49,552 nt of DNA, taken from contig JBQCEN010000121.1 in assembly GCA_051960215.1 (NCBI GenBank), forward strand, positions 1 through 49,552. The letters run 5' to 3'. This document shows, in pieces, positions 1 to 8,425 of the stretch (position 1 is the first letter of the stretch; each line of letters begins with the position of its first letter). The position numbers and the translations under genes are program-made. Source of the DNA: Pararhizobium_B sp051960215 (GTDB lineage Bacteria; Pseudomonadota; Alphaproteobacteria; Rhizobiales; Rhizobiaceae). The notes under the pieces are model-generated. The model worked only from the letters and a program-made list of their open reading frames with translations, had not been told where the DNA came from and did no database searches.

Positions 1-1
1 C

Positions 2-1135
2 GCGCGGCTCGCAGCGCTGCGCATCGAGGTCGACGAGCTGCGCTCGATCCTCGAAACGGCGACCGACGGCGTTATCATCCTCGGCGAGCATGGCGACATC
101 CGCTCGATGAATGGCTCGGCAAGCGCCCTCTTCAACTACGACGACGCGGAAATCCGGAACCAGCCCTTCGCCAAGCTCTTCGCGCATGAGAGCCAGCGCG
201 CCGTCCTCGATTACCTGAACGGGCTCGCCGAACATGGCGTCGCGAGCGTGCTCAACGACGGCCGCGAGGTGATCGGGCGCGAGGCGTCGGGCGGCTTCCT
301 GCCGCTCTTCATGACGATCGGCCGCCTCTCCGGTTCGAACGGCTATTGCGCCGTCATGCGCGATATCACGCAGTGGAAGCGGACGGAGGAAGACCTTCGC
401 GCGGCGAAGCGCGCGGCGGAGGAGGCGAGCTCGCACAAGAGCGAGTTCCTCGCCCGCGTCAGCCACGAAATCCGCACACCGCTCAACGCCATCGTCGGCT
501 TCTCCGAGATGATGGCGGAGCAGCGCTTCGGGCCGCTCGGCAGTCCGCGCTATCTCGAATACGCCCATGACATCGGCCGGTCCGGAAAGCACGTGCTCGA
601 CATCGTCAACGACCTCCTCGACATCTCCAAGATCGAGGCGGGCGCCATGGAGATCGATTTCGCCGCCGTCGCGCTCAACGACGCGGTCGCGGAGGCGGTG
701 TCGCTGCTGCAGCCGCAGGCGAACAGCCAGCGGGTCATCATCCGCACCAGCTTCTCCTTTTCCGTGCCGGACGTCGTCGCCGACGCGCGATCCATCCGGC
801 AGATCGCGCTCAACCTGCTCTCCAACGCCATCCGCTTCACCCCCGCCGGCGGCCAGATCGTCGTGTCCACAGCTTATGAACCGTCGGGGAGCGTCGTGCT
901 CAGGATCCGCGACACCGGCATCGGCATGACCCACAGCGAGTTGGAGCAGGCGATGAAGCCGTTCCGCCAGGTCTCGGGCGCCACGCGGCGGCGCGGCGAC
1001 GGCACCGGGCTCGGCCTGCCCCTGACGAAGGCGATGGTCGAGGCTAACCGCGCGCAGTTCGAAATCCGCTCCTCGCCCGGGGAAGGAACGCTGATCGAGA
1101 TCGTCTTTCCGTCGCAGCGCGTGCTGGCGGACTGA
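2..1135 (+). CDS. cbrA: CbrA-type PAS sensor histidine kinase, 3' part (5' end outside window)
   Basis: The reading frame is open from base 2, so the gene begins upstream of the window. An ATG at 107 lies inside the PAS domain and is not the start. In order I see a PAS domain (LRSILETATDGVIIL onward), a HisKA domain with the phospho-acceptor His codon at 464-466 (FLARVSHEIRTPLNAI), and a HATPase with N box SNAIRFTPAGG, G1 DTGIGM and G2 GTGLGLPL. There is no receiver domain at the C end. Such kinases belong to the PleC/DivJ/PdhS group that acts on DivK and so on CtrA. The assignment to CbrA rests on remembered similarity to the Sinorhizobium protein and on the neighbouring acetoacetyl-CoA synthetase, which I recall also lies beside cbrA there. 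Another PdhS-like kinase is the main alternative. Confidence 0.8.
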   Translation, partial: ARLAALRIEVDELRSILETATDGVIILGEHGDIRSMNGSASALFNYDDAEIRNQPFAKLFAHESQRAVLDYLNGLAEHGVASVLNDGREVIGREASGGFLPLFMTIGRLSGSNGYCAVMRDITQWKRTEEDLRAAKRAAEEASSHKSEFLARVSHEIRTPLNAIVGFSEMMAEQRFGPLGSPRYLEYAHDIGRSGKHVLDIVNDLLDISKIEAGAMEIDFAAVALNDAVAEAVSLLQPQANSQRVIIRTSFSFSVPDVVADARSIRQIALNLLSNAIRFTPAGGQIVVSTAYEPSGSVVLRIRDTGIGMTHSELEQAMKPFRQVSGATRRRGDGTGLGLPLTKAMVEANRAQFEIRSSPGEGTLIEIVFPSQRVLAD

Positions 1136-1150
1136 CCCCCGGGAAAAAGA

Positions 1151-1170
1151 AGGGGCGCGGATGCGCCCCT
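1151..1170 (-). terminator. Hairpin terminator between convergent genes
   Basis: AGGGGCGC-GGAT-GCGCCCCT is a perfect 8-bp stem with a 4-base loop. Read on the minus strand it is followed by TCTTTTTCCC, so it can end transcripts from the acetoacetyl-CoA synthetase gene, whose stop lies about 230 bases upstream. On the plus strand it lies 15 bases after the kinase stop but has no T-run. It may act in both directions. Confidence 0.55.
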
Positions 1171-1345
1171 GAGAGAGAATGCTGTCCAAACCTCGGGGGA
1201 TCGGATCGATGGACGACCGCCTCCGTCCGGAAGGCGCGGATCGGGGTCCACGCCGAAGGTTCATGTCGAGACTGCGCCGCGCGCGTTAACGAAAGCTGAA
1301 CGGGAACGCTCGGATTTAACATTCCCGTCAATTCTGTTGACCCTT

Positions 1346-1375
1346 GGTTAACGGGCCGGAAAGCAGCCGTTAACC
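1346..1375. repeat. Inverted repeat GGTTAACGG/CCGTTAACC
   Basis: A perfect 9-bp inverted repeat with a 12-base spacer lies just beyond the stop of the acetoacetyl-CoA synthetase gene. Each arm contains GTTAAC, the core of CtrA-type sites, but the spacing is not the canonical TTAA-N7-TTAA. It may simply be a terminator stem for the minus-strand gene, though no T-run follows. Function is unknown. Confidence 0.4.
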
Positions 1376-1397
1376 AGAGGGAGCCGAAAGCCCTTCC

Positions 1398-3353
1398 CTA
1401 TTCGGCGAGCTGCGGAAGCGCCGCGTAGAGGGCCAGCGCCTCCGGATTGGCGAGCGCTTCCTTGTTCTTCACCGGCCGGCCATGGACGACGTCGCGAACC
1501 GCAAGCTCCGTGATCTTCCCGGACTTCGTCCGCGGGATATCGGAGACGGCGACGATCTTCGCCGGCACGTGGCGCGGCGAGGCACCGGAGCGGATGCGCG
1601 CCTTGATCGCCTTGACGAGGTCGTCGGTCAGCGTCACGCCGCCGGCAAGACGGACGAAAAGCACGACCCGCACGTCGCCTTCCCAATCCTGGCCGATGCA
1701 GATCGCCTCGGCGATCTCCGGCATCTGCTCGACCTGATTGTAGATCTCCGCGGTGCCGATGCGCACGCCGCCGGGATTGAGCGTCGCATCCGAACGCCCA
1801 TGGATGACGATGCCGCCGTGGCTGGTCCATTCGGCGAAGTCGCCGTGGCACCAGACATCGTCGAAACGCTCGAAATAGGCGCCATGGTATTTGGCGCCGT
1901 CCGCGTCGTTCCAGAACCTGATCGGCATCGCGGGGAACGGCTTCGTGCAGACGAGCTCGCCCTTCTCGCCGCGCACGGGACGGCCGTCCTCGCTCCAGAC
2001 GTTGACGGCCATCCCGAGGCCGGGGCCCTGGATCTCGCCGCGCCAGACCGGTTCGGTCGGGATGCCGAGGACGAAGCAGGAGACGATGTCCGTGCCGCCC
2101 GAGATCGAGGCGAGATGCAGGTCATCCTTCACCGCCTCGTAGACATAGGCGAAGCCTTCCGGCGAGAGCGGCGAGCCGGTCGACGTCATCAGCCGGAGGG
2201 CTGAGAGGTCGTGCGTGTCCTTCGGCTTCAGGCCGGCCTTGCGCAGCGCGTCGATATACTTCGCCGAGGTGCCGAAGACGGCGAAGCGCTCTTCGGCCGC
2301 ATAGTCGAAGAGGACGTTGCCGTCGGGATAGAAGGGCGAGCCGTCGTAGAGGCAGAGGGTGGCGCCTGCCGCCAGGCCGGAGGCGAGCCAATTCCACATC
2401 ATCCAGCCGCAGGTGGTGAAATAGAAGAGGCGCTCGCCCTCCTTCAGGTCGCAGTGCAGGCGATGCTCCTTGAGGTGCTGGAGGAGCGTGCCGCCGGCGG
2501 AATGGACGATGCATTTCGGGATGCCGGTCGTGCCGGACGAGAAGAGGATATAGATGGGATGCGCGAAGGGCAGGTGCGCGAAGGTGACCTCGCGGGCCGC
2601 ATGGGGCGCGATGAAATCTTCGAGCGTCGTCCCCTTCGTCACCTTCGCGGCGACGTCATCGGCGTTTCCGGCATAGGGCACGATCACCGTGCGCTCGGCA
2701 CCGAGCGTCGCCGTCACGGCGACGAGCTTCTCCGTCACGTCCTGGAGCCTGCCGTTGTACCAGTAGCCGTCGCAGGCGATGAAGACCTTGGGCTCGATCT
2801 GGCCGAAGCGGTCGAGCACGCCCTTCTCACCGAAGTCCGGCGAGCAGGAAGACCAGATGGCGCCGATCGACGCCGTGGCGAGCATCGCCGCCATCGTTTC
2901 CGGCATGTTCGGCATCATGGCGGCGACGCGATCGCCGACGCCGACGCCGGCCGCAGCCAAGGCCTGCTGAAGCCGCGAGACGAGCGCGTGCAGTTCGTCC
3001 CAGGAAAGGCTCGCACGCGCCTTGTCCTCGCCGCGGAAGATCAGCGCCGGCTCGCTGCCGCGGCGGCGGAGCAGGTTCTCCGCGAAGTTGAGCGTCGCCT
3101 CCGGGAAGAAGCGCGCGCCGGGCATCGCATCCGGATCGACGATGATGCGCTCGCCCTTTTCGCCGATGACGTCGCAGGCGTCCCAGAGCTCGGACCAGAA
3201 GCCCGGAATATCCTCGACCGACCAGGCATGGAGGCTGTCATAGTCGGCAAGCGGCCGGCCGGTCTTGCGCGCGCAGCGCTTCATGAATGCCTGCATCGCG
3301 CTTGCCGCCACGCGGGCGGGATCGGGGATCCAGAGCGGCTCGTCCGGCATCAT
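1398..3353 (-). CDS. acsA2: Acetoacetyl-CoA synthetase (acetoacetate-CoA ligase)
   Basis: This enzyme activates acetoacetate to acetoacetyl-CoA with ATP, typically when polyhydroxybutyrate or ketone bodies are used as carbon. The protein is 651 residues, the usual family length. It has the ACS N-terminal region, the AMP-binding core ILFSSGTTGIPKC near residue 270, CGWMMWNWL shortly after, and the C-terminal acyl-lysine motif RTKSGKITELAVRD that marks acyl-adenylate enzymes. I chose the ATG at 3353 because AAGGAGG lies 7 bases upstream; a second ATG follows directly. A 33-residue upstream extension is possible but lacks a ribosome site. The gene is convergent with the kinase and divergent from the AsmA-like gene. 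Plain acetyl-CoA synthetase is less likely given the WNWL region and the context. Confidence 0.9.
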   Translation of the reverse strand: MMPDEPLWIPDPARVAASAMQAFMKRCARKTGRPLADYDSLHAWSVEDIPGFWSELWDACDVIGEKGERIIVDPDAMPGARFFPEATLNFAENLLRRRGSEPALIFRGEDKARASLSWDELHALVSRLQQALAAAGVGVGDRVAAMMPNMPETMAAMLATASIGAIWSSCSPDFGEKGVLDRFGQIEPKVFIACDGYWYNGRLQDVTEKLVAVTATLGAERTVIVPYAGNADDVAAKVTKGTTLEDFIAPHAAREVTFAHLPFAHPIYILFSSGTTGIPKCIVHSAGGTLLQHLKEHRLHCDLKEGERLFYFTTCGWMMWNWLASGLAAGATLCLYDGSPFYPDGNVLFDYAAEERFAVFGTSAKYIDALRKAGLKPKDTHDLSALRLMTSTGSPLSPEGFAYVYEAVKDDLHLASISGGTDIVSCFVLGIPTEPVWRGEIQGPGLGMAVNVWSEDGRPVRGEKGELVCTKPFPAMPIRFWNDADGAKYHGAYFERFDDVWCHGDFAEWTSHGGIVIHGRSDATLNPGGVRIGTAEIYNQVEQMPEIAEAICIGQDWEGDVRVVLFVRLAGGVTLTDDLVKAIKARIRSGASPRHVPAKIVAVSDIPRTKSGKITELAVRDVVHGRPVKNKEALANPEALALYAALPQLAE

Positions 3354-3380
3354 TCGGCTTCCTCCTTGGCTGGTCGTGCC

Positions 3381-3410
3381 ATAGCATTCGGAGAGGCTTG
3401 CGCGAAAGAA
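3381..3410 (-). promoter_or_regulatory. Possible promoter of the acetoacetyl-CoA synthetase gene
   Basis: On the minus strand TCGCGCAAG sits upstream of a -10-like TGCTAT at 3381-3386, at the same register as the element found before three flagellar operons (see 33534, 38878 and 45291). The predicted start of transcription would give a leader of about 20 bases before the ATG at 3353. The upstream hexamer differs from the flagellar copies, so the match could be chance. Confidence 0.3.
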
Positions 3411-3550
3411 GCAGCCCGGCGATTTTGCTGCCGGCGCGGAAGCGTCCGCCATCGCCCGCGCGATTGCATTGCCGCCGGCGAGGTTCTAACCAGTGGGCGA
3501 GCTTCAGGCTTCGGCCGCCGGCCGGTCAGCCGGCGCGAAGGAGGGACGCC

Positions 3551-5407
3551 TTGACAGGGAAGGTCGGCGGAATGCGGAGAACCCTGCGCTGGGTGATCTC
3601 GGTGGTGACGATCCTGATCGCCGTCGGCGCCGTGATCGCCGTCGCCGTTCCGCTCGCCGTCTCGACGCAGCGCGCCCGCGAGCGCCTGGAGCAGGACATC
3701 TCCGAATGGACGGGCGAGGACGTGCTGCTCGGCTCGCGTCCGGAGCTCACTTTCTGGCCGGTGCCGAACGTGACGTTCCACGACGTTGCGATCCTGTCGC
3801 GCGACGCGCCGGGTTCCGAGCCGCTCGCTTCGGCCGACAGCGTGACGGCCGATTTCAGCGTCCTCTCGGCCCTGACCGGCCAGCCGCGTTTCACGAACTT
3901 CACGTTCGACAAGCCGGTCTTCGTCATCAAGCGCTCGAAGTCGGGCGCGCTCAACTGGCAGAGCAGCAACGGACGCATCGCCGAGGCGGCCTCGATCGCC
4001 GCCGCCGACACACGCAATGACGGCAAGCCGAAGCAGGCGATCCCGAGCGGCACGCTCGGCACCGTCACCATCAACGACGGCACCATTCGCCTCGCCGACG
4101 AGATCACCGGCCGCAACGAGGTCGTCCACGCAGTGAACGGCAGCATCGACTGGCCGCAGCTGAACGGCTCGGCACGGCTCGACCTCACCGCCAGCCTGCG
4201 CAGCAAGTCGGTCCATCTCGTCGGCTCGTCGGACAGCCCGCTCCTGCTGCTTGCCGGCGCCAATGCGCCGCTCGACGTCGATTTCACCGCCCCGTCGATG
4301 TCGCTTTCCTTCTCGGGCACGGCCAATCTTTCGAGCAAACCCTTCTTCACCGGCAAGACCGTGTTCGACGCGAGTTCGGTGCCGAAGACGCTCGCCTGGA
4401 TCGGCACCGACATCCGGCCGGGCGAAGCCATCGGAACGCTTCATATCGACGCGACGCTGACGACGCAGACGGACCGGGTCAACCTCGACAACCTGATCCT
4501 GACGATCGACGACAACCGCGGCATCGGCGTCCTCGACATCCAGCATTCGAAGAACGGCGTGCCGGTGGTCGCCGGTACGCTCGCCTTCAACAAGCTGAAC
4601 ATCACGTCCTTCCTGAAGGCCTTCACGCCGCTGCCGAAGCCCGGCGAGGACATCGCGACGACGATCGACACGCGCTTCCTCCGCCAGCTCGGCCTCGATC
4701 TCCGCCTCTCCGCGCAATCGGCGACCCTCGGGCCGCTCGACCTCACCGACCTCGCCGCGGCGGCGCGGATCGACCCGGGGCGCGCCATCTTCGAGGTTGG
4801 CGATTCGACCGCCTACGGCGGGACCGCGACCGGCCGCGTCCAAATCTCCGAGAAGGGGCTCGACGGCGGCGGCGAGGTGCAGCTTTCGGCGCAGAACATC
4901 GACTTCGGCGGGGTCTTCGACGCGCTCAAGCTCTCCGGTCCCCTGCCGCGCGGCAAGGGCTCGATCGACATGACGCTGAAGTCCGGCCATCCCCTCTGGG
5001 CGACGAGCATCGAGGACATCAAGGGCAAGATAAAGGTGTCGATGCGCAACGGGACGATCCCCTCCTTCGACATCAACGCCTTCCGGGCGGCAAGCGCGAA
5101 GCAGCGCTTCTTCAGCCTCGATCACGTCGCATCGGGCAGCCTGCCCTTCACCTCAGCCGAGTTCGAGGCGGCGCTTTCCGACGGGCTCGCGGAGATCAAC
5201 AAGGCAACGATCGTCACCGCCGACTCGCTCATCGAGCTCGACGGCGTGATCCCCTATTCTCAGGGAAGCCTCGCGATGGCGGGAAGCCTCGGACCAAAGC
5301 CGCCGCCGAAGGGGCAGGATGCGCCGAAGGACGCGAAACCGCCCCTGCGGTTCTTCGTCGGCGGCTCCTGGCCGGCGGCCGTCATCTCGCCCGTCGTCAG
5401 CCAATAG
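3551..5407 (+). CDS. AsmA-family membrane-anchored protein
   Basis: The 618-residue protein has one N-terminal membrane segment (about residues 12-35, VISVVTILIAVGAVIAVAVP) followed by a long repetitive beta-strand periplasmic region. The family features ISEWTGEDVLLGSRPELTFWPVPNV near the N end and the C-terminal half of alternating beta strands fit AsmA/DUF3971-like proteins, which are linked to lipid transport and outer-membrane assembly in Gram-negative bacteria. I chose TTG at 3551 because a near-perfect AAGGAGGG (3538-3545) lies 5 bases upstream. ATG at 3572 gives a protein 7 residues shorter with a poorer site. A much longer upstream extension to 3287 overlaps the divergent gene and reads as non-coding. 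The specific substrate cannot be told. Confidence 0.8.
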   Translation: MTGKVGGMRRTLRWVISVVTILIAVGAVIAVAVPLAVSTQRARERLEQDISEWTGEDVLLGSRPELTFWPVPNVTFHDVAILSRDAPGSEPLASADSVTADFSVLSALTGQPRFTNFTFDKPVFVIKRSKSGALNWQSSNGRIAEAASIAAADTRNDGKPKQAIPSGTLGTVTINDGTIRLADEITGRNEVVHAVNGSIDWPQLNGSARLDLTASLRSKSVHLVGSSDSPLLLLAGANAPLDVDFTAPSMSLSFSGTANLSSKPFFTGKTVFDASSVPKTLAWIGTDIRPGEAIGTLHIDATLTTQTDRVNLDNLILTIDDNRGIGVLDIQHSKNGVPVVAGTLAFNKLNITSFLKAFTPLPKPGEDIATTIDTRFLRQLGLDLRLSAQSATLGPLDLTDLAAAARIDPGRAIFEVGDSTAYGGTATGRVQISEKGLDGGGEVQLSAQNIDFGGVFDALKLSGPLPRGKGSIDMTLKSGHPLWATSIEDIKGKIKVSMRNGTIPSFDINAFRAASAKQRFFSLDHVASGSLPFTSAEFEAALSDGLAEINKATIVTADSLIELDGVIPYSQGSLAMAGSLGPKPPPKGQDAPKDAKPPLRFFVGGSWPAAVISPVVSQ

Positions 5408-5429
5408 ATCGTTGGCCGGCGGCGCTTCC

Positions 5430-5465
5430 GAACGGAAAACCGGTGCCCACTTTTCCCGAACCGTT
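5430..5465. repeat. Short dispersed-type palindromic repeat between convergent genes
   Basis: The segment holds nested inverted repeats: AACGG (5431-5435) with CCGTT (5461-5465), and GGAAAA (5434-5439) with TTTTCC (5451-5456). The core AAAACCGGTGCCCACTTTT resembles a short palindromic element I recall as common between rhizobial genes. It fills the gap between the AsmA-like gene and potI and could also terminate either transcript. I saw no second copy in the window. Confidence 0.4.
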
Positions 5466-5470
5466 TCGTT

Positions 5471-6289
5471 TCAGGCGACGAAGGCGGCGCGTTCGTCGCG
5501 CAGGCGCTGCACCTCGCGCCGCTTGGTGACGATCGAGGCGACGATGACGCCCGTCGTCACCAGCGCGATCAGGATCGTGCAGACCGCGTTAATCTCGGGC
5601 GTCACGCCGAGGCGGACCTGGCTGTAGATCTTCATCGGCAGCGTCGTCGCGCCCGGCCCCGACGTGAAGCTCGCGATCACGAGATCGTCCAGCGAGAGCG
5701 TGAAGGCGAGCATCCAGCCGGAGACGACGGCGGGCAGGATCACCGGCAGCGTGATCGCGAAGAAGGTCTTCACCGGCGGCGCGCCGAGGTCCATCGCCGC
5801 CTCCTCGAGCGACCGGTCGAAGCTCACCAGGCGCGACTGCACGACGACGGCAACGAAGCACATGGAGAAAGTGATGTGGGCGATCGTCACCGACCAGAAG
5901 CCGCGGTCGAAGTTCATCGCGACGAAGAGCAGGAGCAGCGACAGCCCCATGATGACGTCCGGCATGACGAGCGGCGCGTAGACCATTCCGGAAAAGAGGA
6001 GCCGGCCGTGGAAGCGCGGGAAGCGCACGAGGGTGAGCGCCGCAAGCGTGCCGAAGACGGTGGCGACCGAGGCCGAGAGCAGGCCGATCCTCAGCGTCAC
6101 CCACGCGGCATCGGTCAGCGCCCGGTCGTGCAGGAGCTGCACGTACCAGCGCGTCGAGAAGCCGGCCCAGACCGTGACGAGGCGCGAGGCGTTGAAGGAA
6201 TAGACGACGAGCAGGACGATCGGCAGGTAGAGGAAGGCGAAGCCGAGCGTCACCGAGGCGATGTTGAAGCGGCTCCAGCGCCCGGACAT
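5471..6289 (-). CDS. potI: Polyamine ABC transporter permease PotI/PotC type
   Basis: This is the second inner-membrane permease of a putrescine/spermidine importer. The 272 residues hold about six membrane segments (the first is FLYLPIVLLVVYSF, residues about 18-31). The cytoplasmic EAA loop reads EEAAMDLGAPPVKTFFAITLP, where the nucleotide-binding subunit docks. It is the last gene of a four-gene operon potF-potG-potH-potI, 12 bases after potH, with a strong ribosome site (GGGGAGGGG). The charged tail KRREVQRLRDERAAF is cytoplasmic. Assignment to polyamines follows from the family and the neighbouring genes; exact substrate preference is inferred. Confidence 0.9.
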   Translation of the reverse strand: MSGRWSRFNIASVTLGFAFLYLPIVLLVVYSFNASRLVTVWAGFSTRWYVQLLHDRALTDAAWVTLRIGLLSASVATVFGTLAALTLVRFPRFHGRLLFSGMVYAPLVMPDVIMGLSLLLLFVAMNFDRGFWSVTIAHITFSMCFVAVVVQSRLVSFDRSLEEAAMDLGAPPVKTFFAITLPVILPAVVSGWMLAFTLSLDDLVIASFTSGPGATTLPMKIYSQVRLGVTPEINAVCTILIALVTTGVIVASIVTKRREVQRLRDERAAFVA

Positions 6290-6301
6290 CGTCCCCTCCC
6301 C

Positions 6302-7222
6302 TTACTCGTCCGCTTCCTGCGCACGCGCCTGCGCGTGCTGGAAGGCGACGATCGGCACGACGAGAAGCATGAGCAGGATCATCGCGACGGAGGAGGCGAG
6401 CGGCCAGTCGCGGTTGGCGAAGAACTCGTTCCAGAGCGTCTTGCCGATCATCAGCGTGCGCGAGCCGCCGAGCAGGTCGGGGATGACGAACTCGCCGACG
6501 GCCGGGATGAAGACCAGCAGGCAGCCTGCGACGATCCCAGGCATCGCCAGCGGGAAGGTGACGCGCCAGAAGGCGCGCGCCGGCGGGCAGCCGAGATCGG
6601 CCGCCGCCTCGACCAGCGAATAGTCCATCTTCTCCAGCGTCGAATAGATCGGCAGCACCATGAAGGGGAGGTACGAGTAGACGATGCCGATATAGACGGC
6701 GAGGTTGGTGTTGAGGATGATCAGCGGCTGGTGGATCACGCCGATCGCCATCAGGAACTGGTTGAGCAGGCCTTCTGGCTTGAGGATCGCGATCCAGGCA
6801 TAGACGCGGATCAGGAAGCTCGTCCAGAATGGCAGGATCACCATCATCAGCAGCGTCGGCCGGATGGCCGAGGGCGCGCGCGCCATGCCGTAGGCGAGCG
6901 GGAAGCCGATGAGCAGCGTCAGCGCCGTTGAAACGGCGGCGATGGAAAGGCTCGACAGATAGGACCTGAGGTAAAGCTCGTCCTGCGTCAGCCAGGCATA
7001 GTTGTCGAAGCTGAACTGCCGCAGCTGATCGACGAGATGCGACAGGCCGGCGGAAAGATCGAGCGCCGGCGAATAGGGGGGCATTGCCGTCACCGGCGTC
7101 GAGAAGGAGAGCTTCAGGACGATCAGGAACGGCACCAGGAAGAAGAGGATCAGCCATGCGTAAGGAACGACGATGACGAGGCGGCGGAAGAGGCCGGAGA
7201 CCACGCGGCGCATCGGCGTCAA
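6302..7222 (-). CDS. potH: Polyamine ABC transporter permease PotH/PotB type
   Basis: The first inner-membrane permease of the importer has 306 residues. A first membrane segment (VIVVPYAWLILFFLVPFLIV, residues about 16-35) is followed by a large periplasmic loop of about 60 residues typical of PotH/PotB, then five more segments. The EAA loop is LVEAAADLGCPPARAFWRVTFP. Its start overlaps the potG stop by four bases (ATGA), which implies coupled translation. It is expected to pair with PotI as a heterodimer. Confidence 0.9.
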   Translation of the reverse strand: MTPMRRVVSGLFRRLVIVVPYAWLILFFLVPFLIVLKLSFSTPVTAMPPYSPALDLSAGLSHLVDQLRQFSFDNYAWLTQDELYLRSYLSSLSIAAVSTALTLLIGFPLAYGMARAPSAIRPTLLMMVILPFWTSFLIRVYAWIAILKPEGLLNQFLMAIGVIHQPLIILNTNLAVYIGIVYSYLPFMVLPIYSTLEKMDYSLVEAAADLGCPPARAFWRVTFPLAMPGIVAGCLLVFIPAVGEFVIPDLLGGSRTLMIGKTLWNEFFANRDWPLASSVAMILLMLLVVPIVAFQHAQARAQEADE

Positions 7223-8358
7223 TCCTTCAGCAGGACGCCGGCATCCGGCGCGAAAGAAATCCAGACCTCCTCGTCATAGCCGAGCGGTTCTTCCGCCGCG
7301 CGCAGCGCATTGAGCGCCGAGGCCTTCACCACTTTTCCGCTCGCGAGCTTGACGTGGTAGACGGTCATGTCGCCGAGATAGGCGATGTCCCACAGCTCGC
7401 CCCTCGCGGTGTTGACCGCACTGTCCGGCGGGCGTTTCGAAACCCGGATCTTCTCCGGCCGGATGGCAAAGGCCGTCTTTCGGCCGGCCGCCGTCTCCGC
7501 TTCGCTCACCACGGAAAGGACGAAGCCATCCTCTCCGGCAAGCTCGACATGTCCGTTCACCGCCTTCTCGACCGCGCCCTCGAAGAAGTTGACGTCGCCG
7601 ATGAAGCCGGCCACGAAGCGCGAGTTCGGCGCCTCGTAGATGTCGGCCGGCGTCGCGATCTGGATCAGCTGCCCGTGGCTCATGACGGCGATGCGGTCGG
7701 CCATGACCATCGCCTCTTCCTGGTCATGGGTGACGACGATGAAGTTGAGCCCGAGGTCCTGCTGCAAGTCCATCAGCTCGAACTGCGTCTCCTCGCGAAG
7801 CTTCTTGTCGAGCGCGCCGAGCGGCTCGTCGAGGAGCAGCACCTTCGGCCGCTTGACGAGCGAGCGGGCGAGCGCGACGCGCTGCCGCTGGCCGCCCGAG
7901 AGCTGCTGCGGCTTGCGCCTCGCGAACGGCTCGAGCTTGACCATCTTCAGCATCTGCTGGACCCGATCCGCGATCTCCGACTTCGCCATGCCGTCCTGTT
8001 TGAGGCCGAAGGCGACGTTCTTCTCGACCGTCATGTGCGGGAAGAGCGCATAGGACTGGAACATCATGTTGACCGGCCGCTGGTAGGGCGGGATGCCGGA
8101 AAGATCCTGCCCATCCAGCACGATCGTTCCCGACGTCGGCCGCTCGAAGCCGGCCAGCATCCGCAGCAGCGTCGATTTTCCGCAGCCGGAGCCGCCGAGG
8201 AGCGCGAAGAACTCGCGGCGGTAGATGTGGAGCGTCAGGTCCTTGACGGCGGTGAAGTCGCCGAAATTCTTGGTGATGCGCTCGAAGGCGATGAAGGGCT
8301 TTTCCTGAGGGTCGGTCCAGGGGGCGAAGCTGCGGCGGATGCTGCCCAGGGGTCTCAT
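7219..8358 (-). CDS. potG: Polyamine ABC transporter ATP-binding protein PotG
   Basis: This 379-residue ATPase powers the PotFGHI importer. It has Walker A GGSGCGKST, the Q-loop region MMFQSYALFPHM, the ABC signature LSGGQRQRVALARSL, Walker B VLLLDEPLGALD and the H-loop VVTHDQEEAM. The C-terminal third is a TOBE regulatory domain, as in PotG/PotA and UgpC-like ATPases. The ATG at 8358 is preceded by AGGAAA. It lies 67 bases downstream of potF and overlaps potH by four bases, so all four genes are probably one transcript. Confidence 0.93.
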   Translation of the reverse strand: MRPLGSIRRSFAPWTDPQEKPFIAFERITKNFGDFTAVKDLTLHIYRREFFALLGGSGCGKSTLLRMLAGFERPTSGTIVLDGQDLSGIPPYQRPVNMMFQSYALFPHMTVEKNVAFGLKQDGMAKSEIADRVQQMLKMVKLEPFARRKPQQLSGGQRQRVALARSLVKRPKVLLLDEPLGALDKKLREETQFELMDLQQDLGLNFIVVTHDQEEAMVMADRIAVMSHGQLIQIATPADIYEAPNSRFVAGFIGDVNFFEGAVEKAVNGHVELAGEDGFVLSVVSEAETAAGRKTAFAIRPEKIRVSKRPPDSAVNTARGELWDIAYLGDMTVYHVKLASGKVVKASALNALRAAEEPLGYDEEVWISFAPDAGVLLKD

Positions 8359-8425
8359 CGGCTTTCCTGATCGCTGCGGGCGGCGAAGTCCCGGCTCGCT
8401 CGTCGGAGGAGCCGGGACGCTGCCG

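Noticed and set aside
2211..3554. Plus-strand frame of 447 codons inside the acetoacetyl-CoA synthetase gene
   Set aside because: Antisense shadow; the minus-strand frame carries all enzyme motifs.
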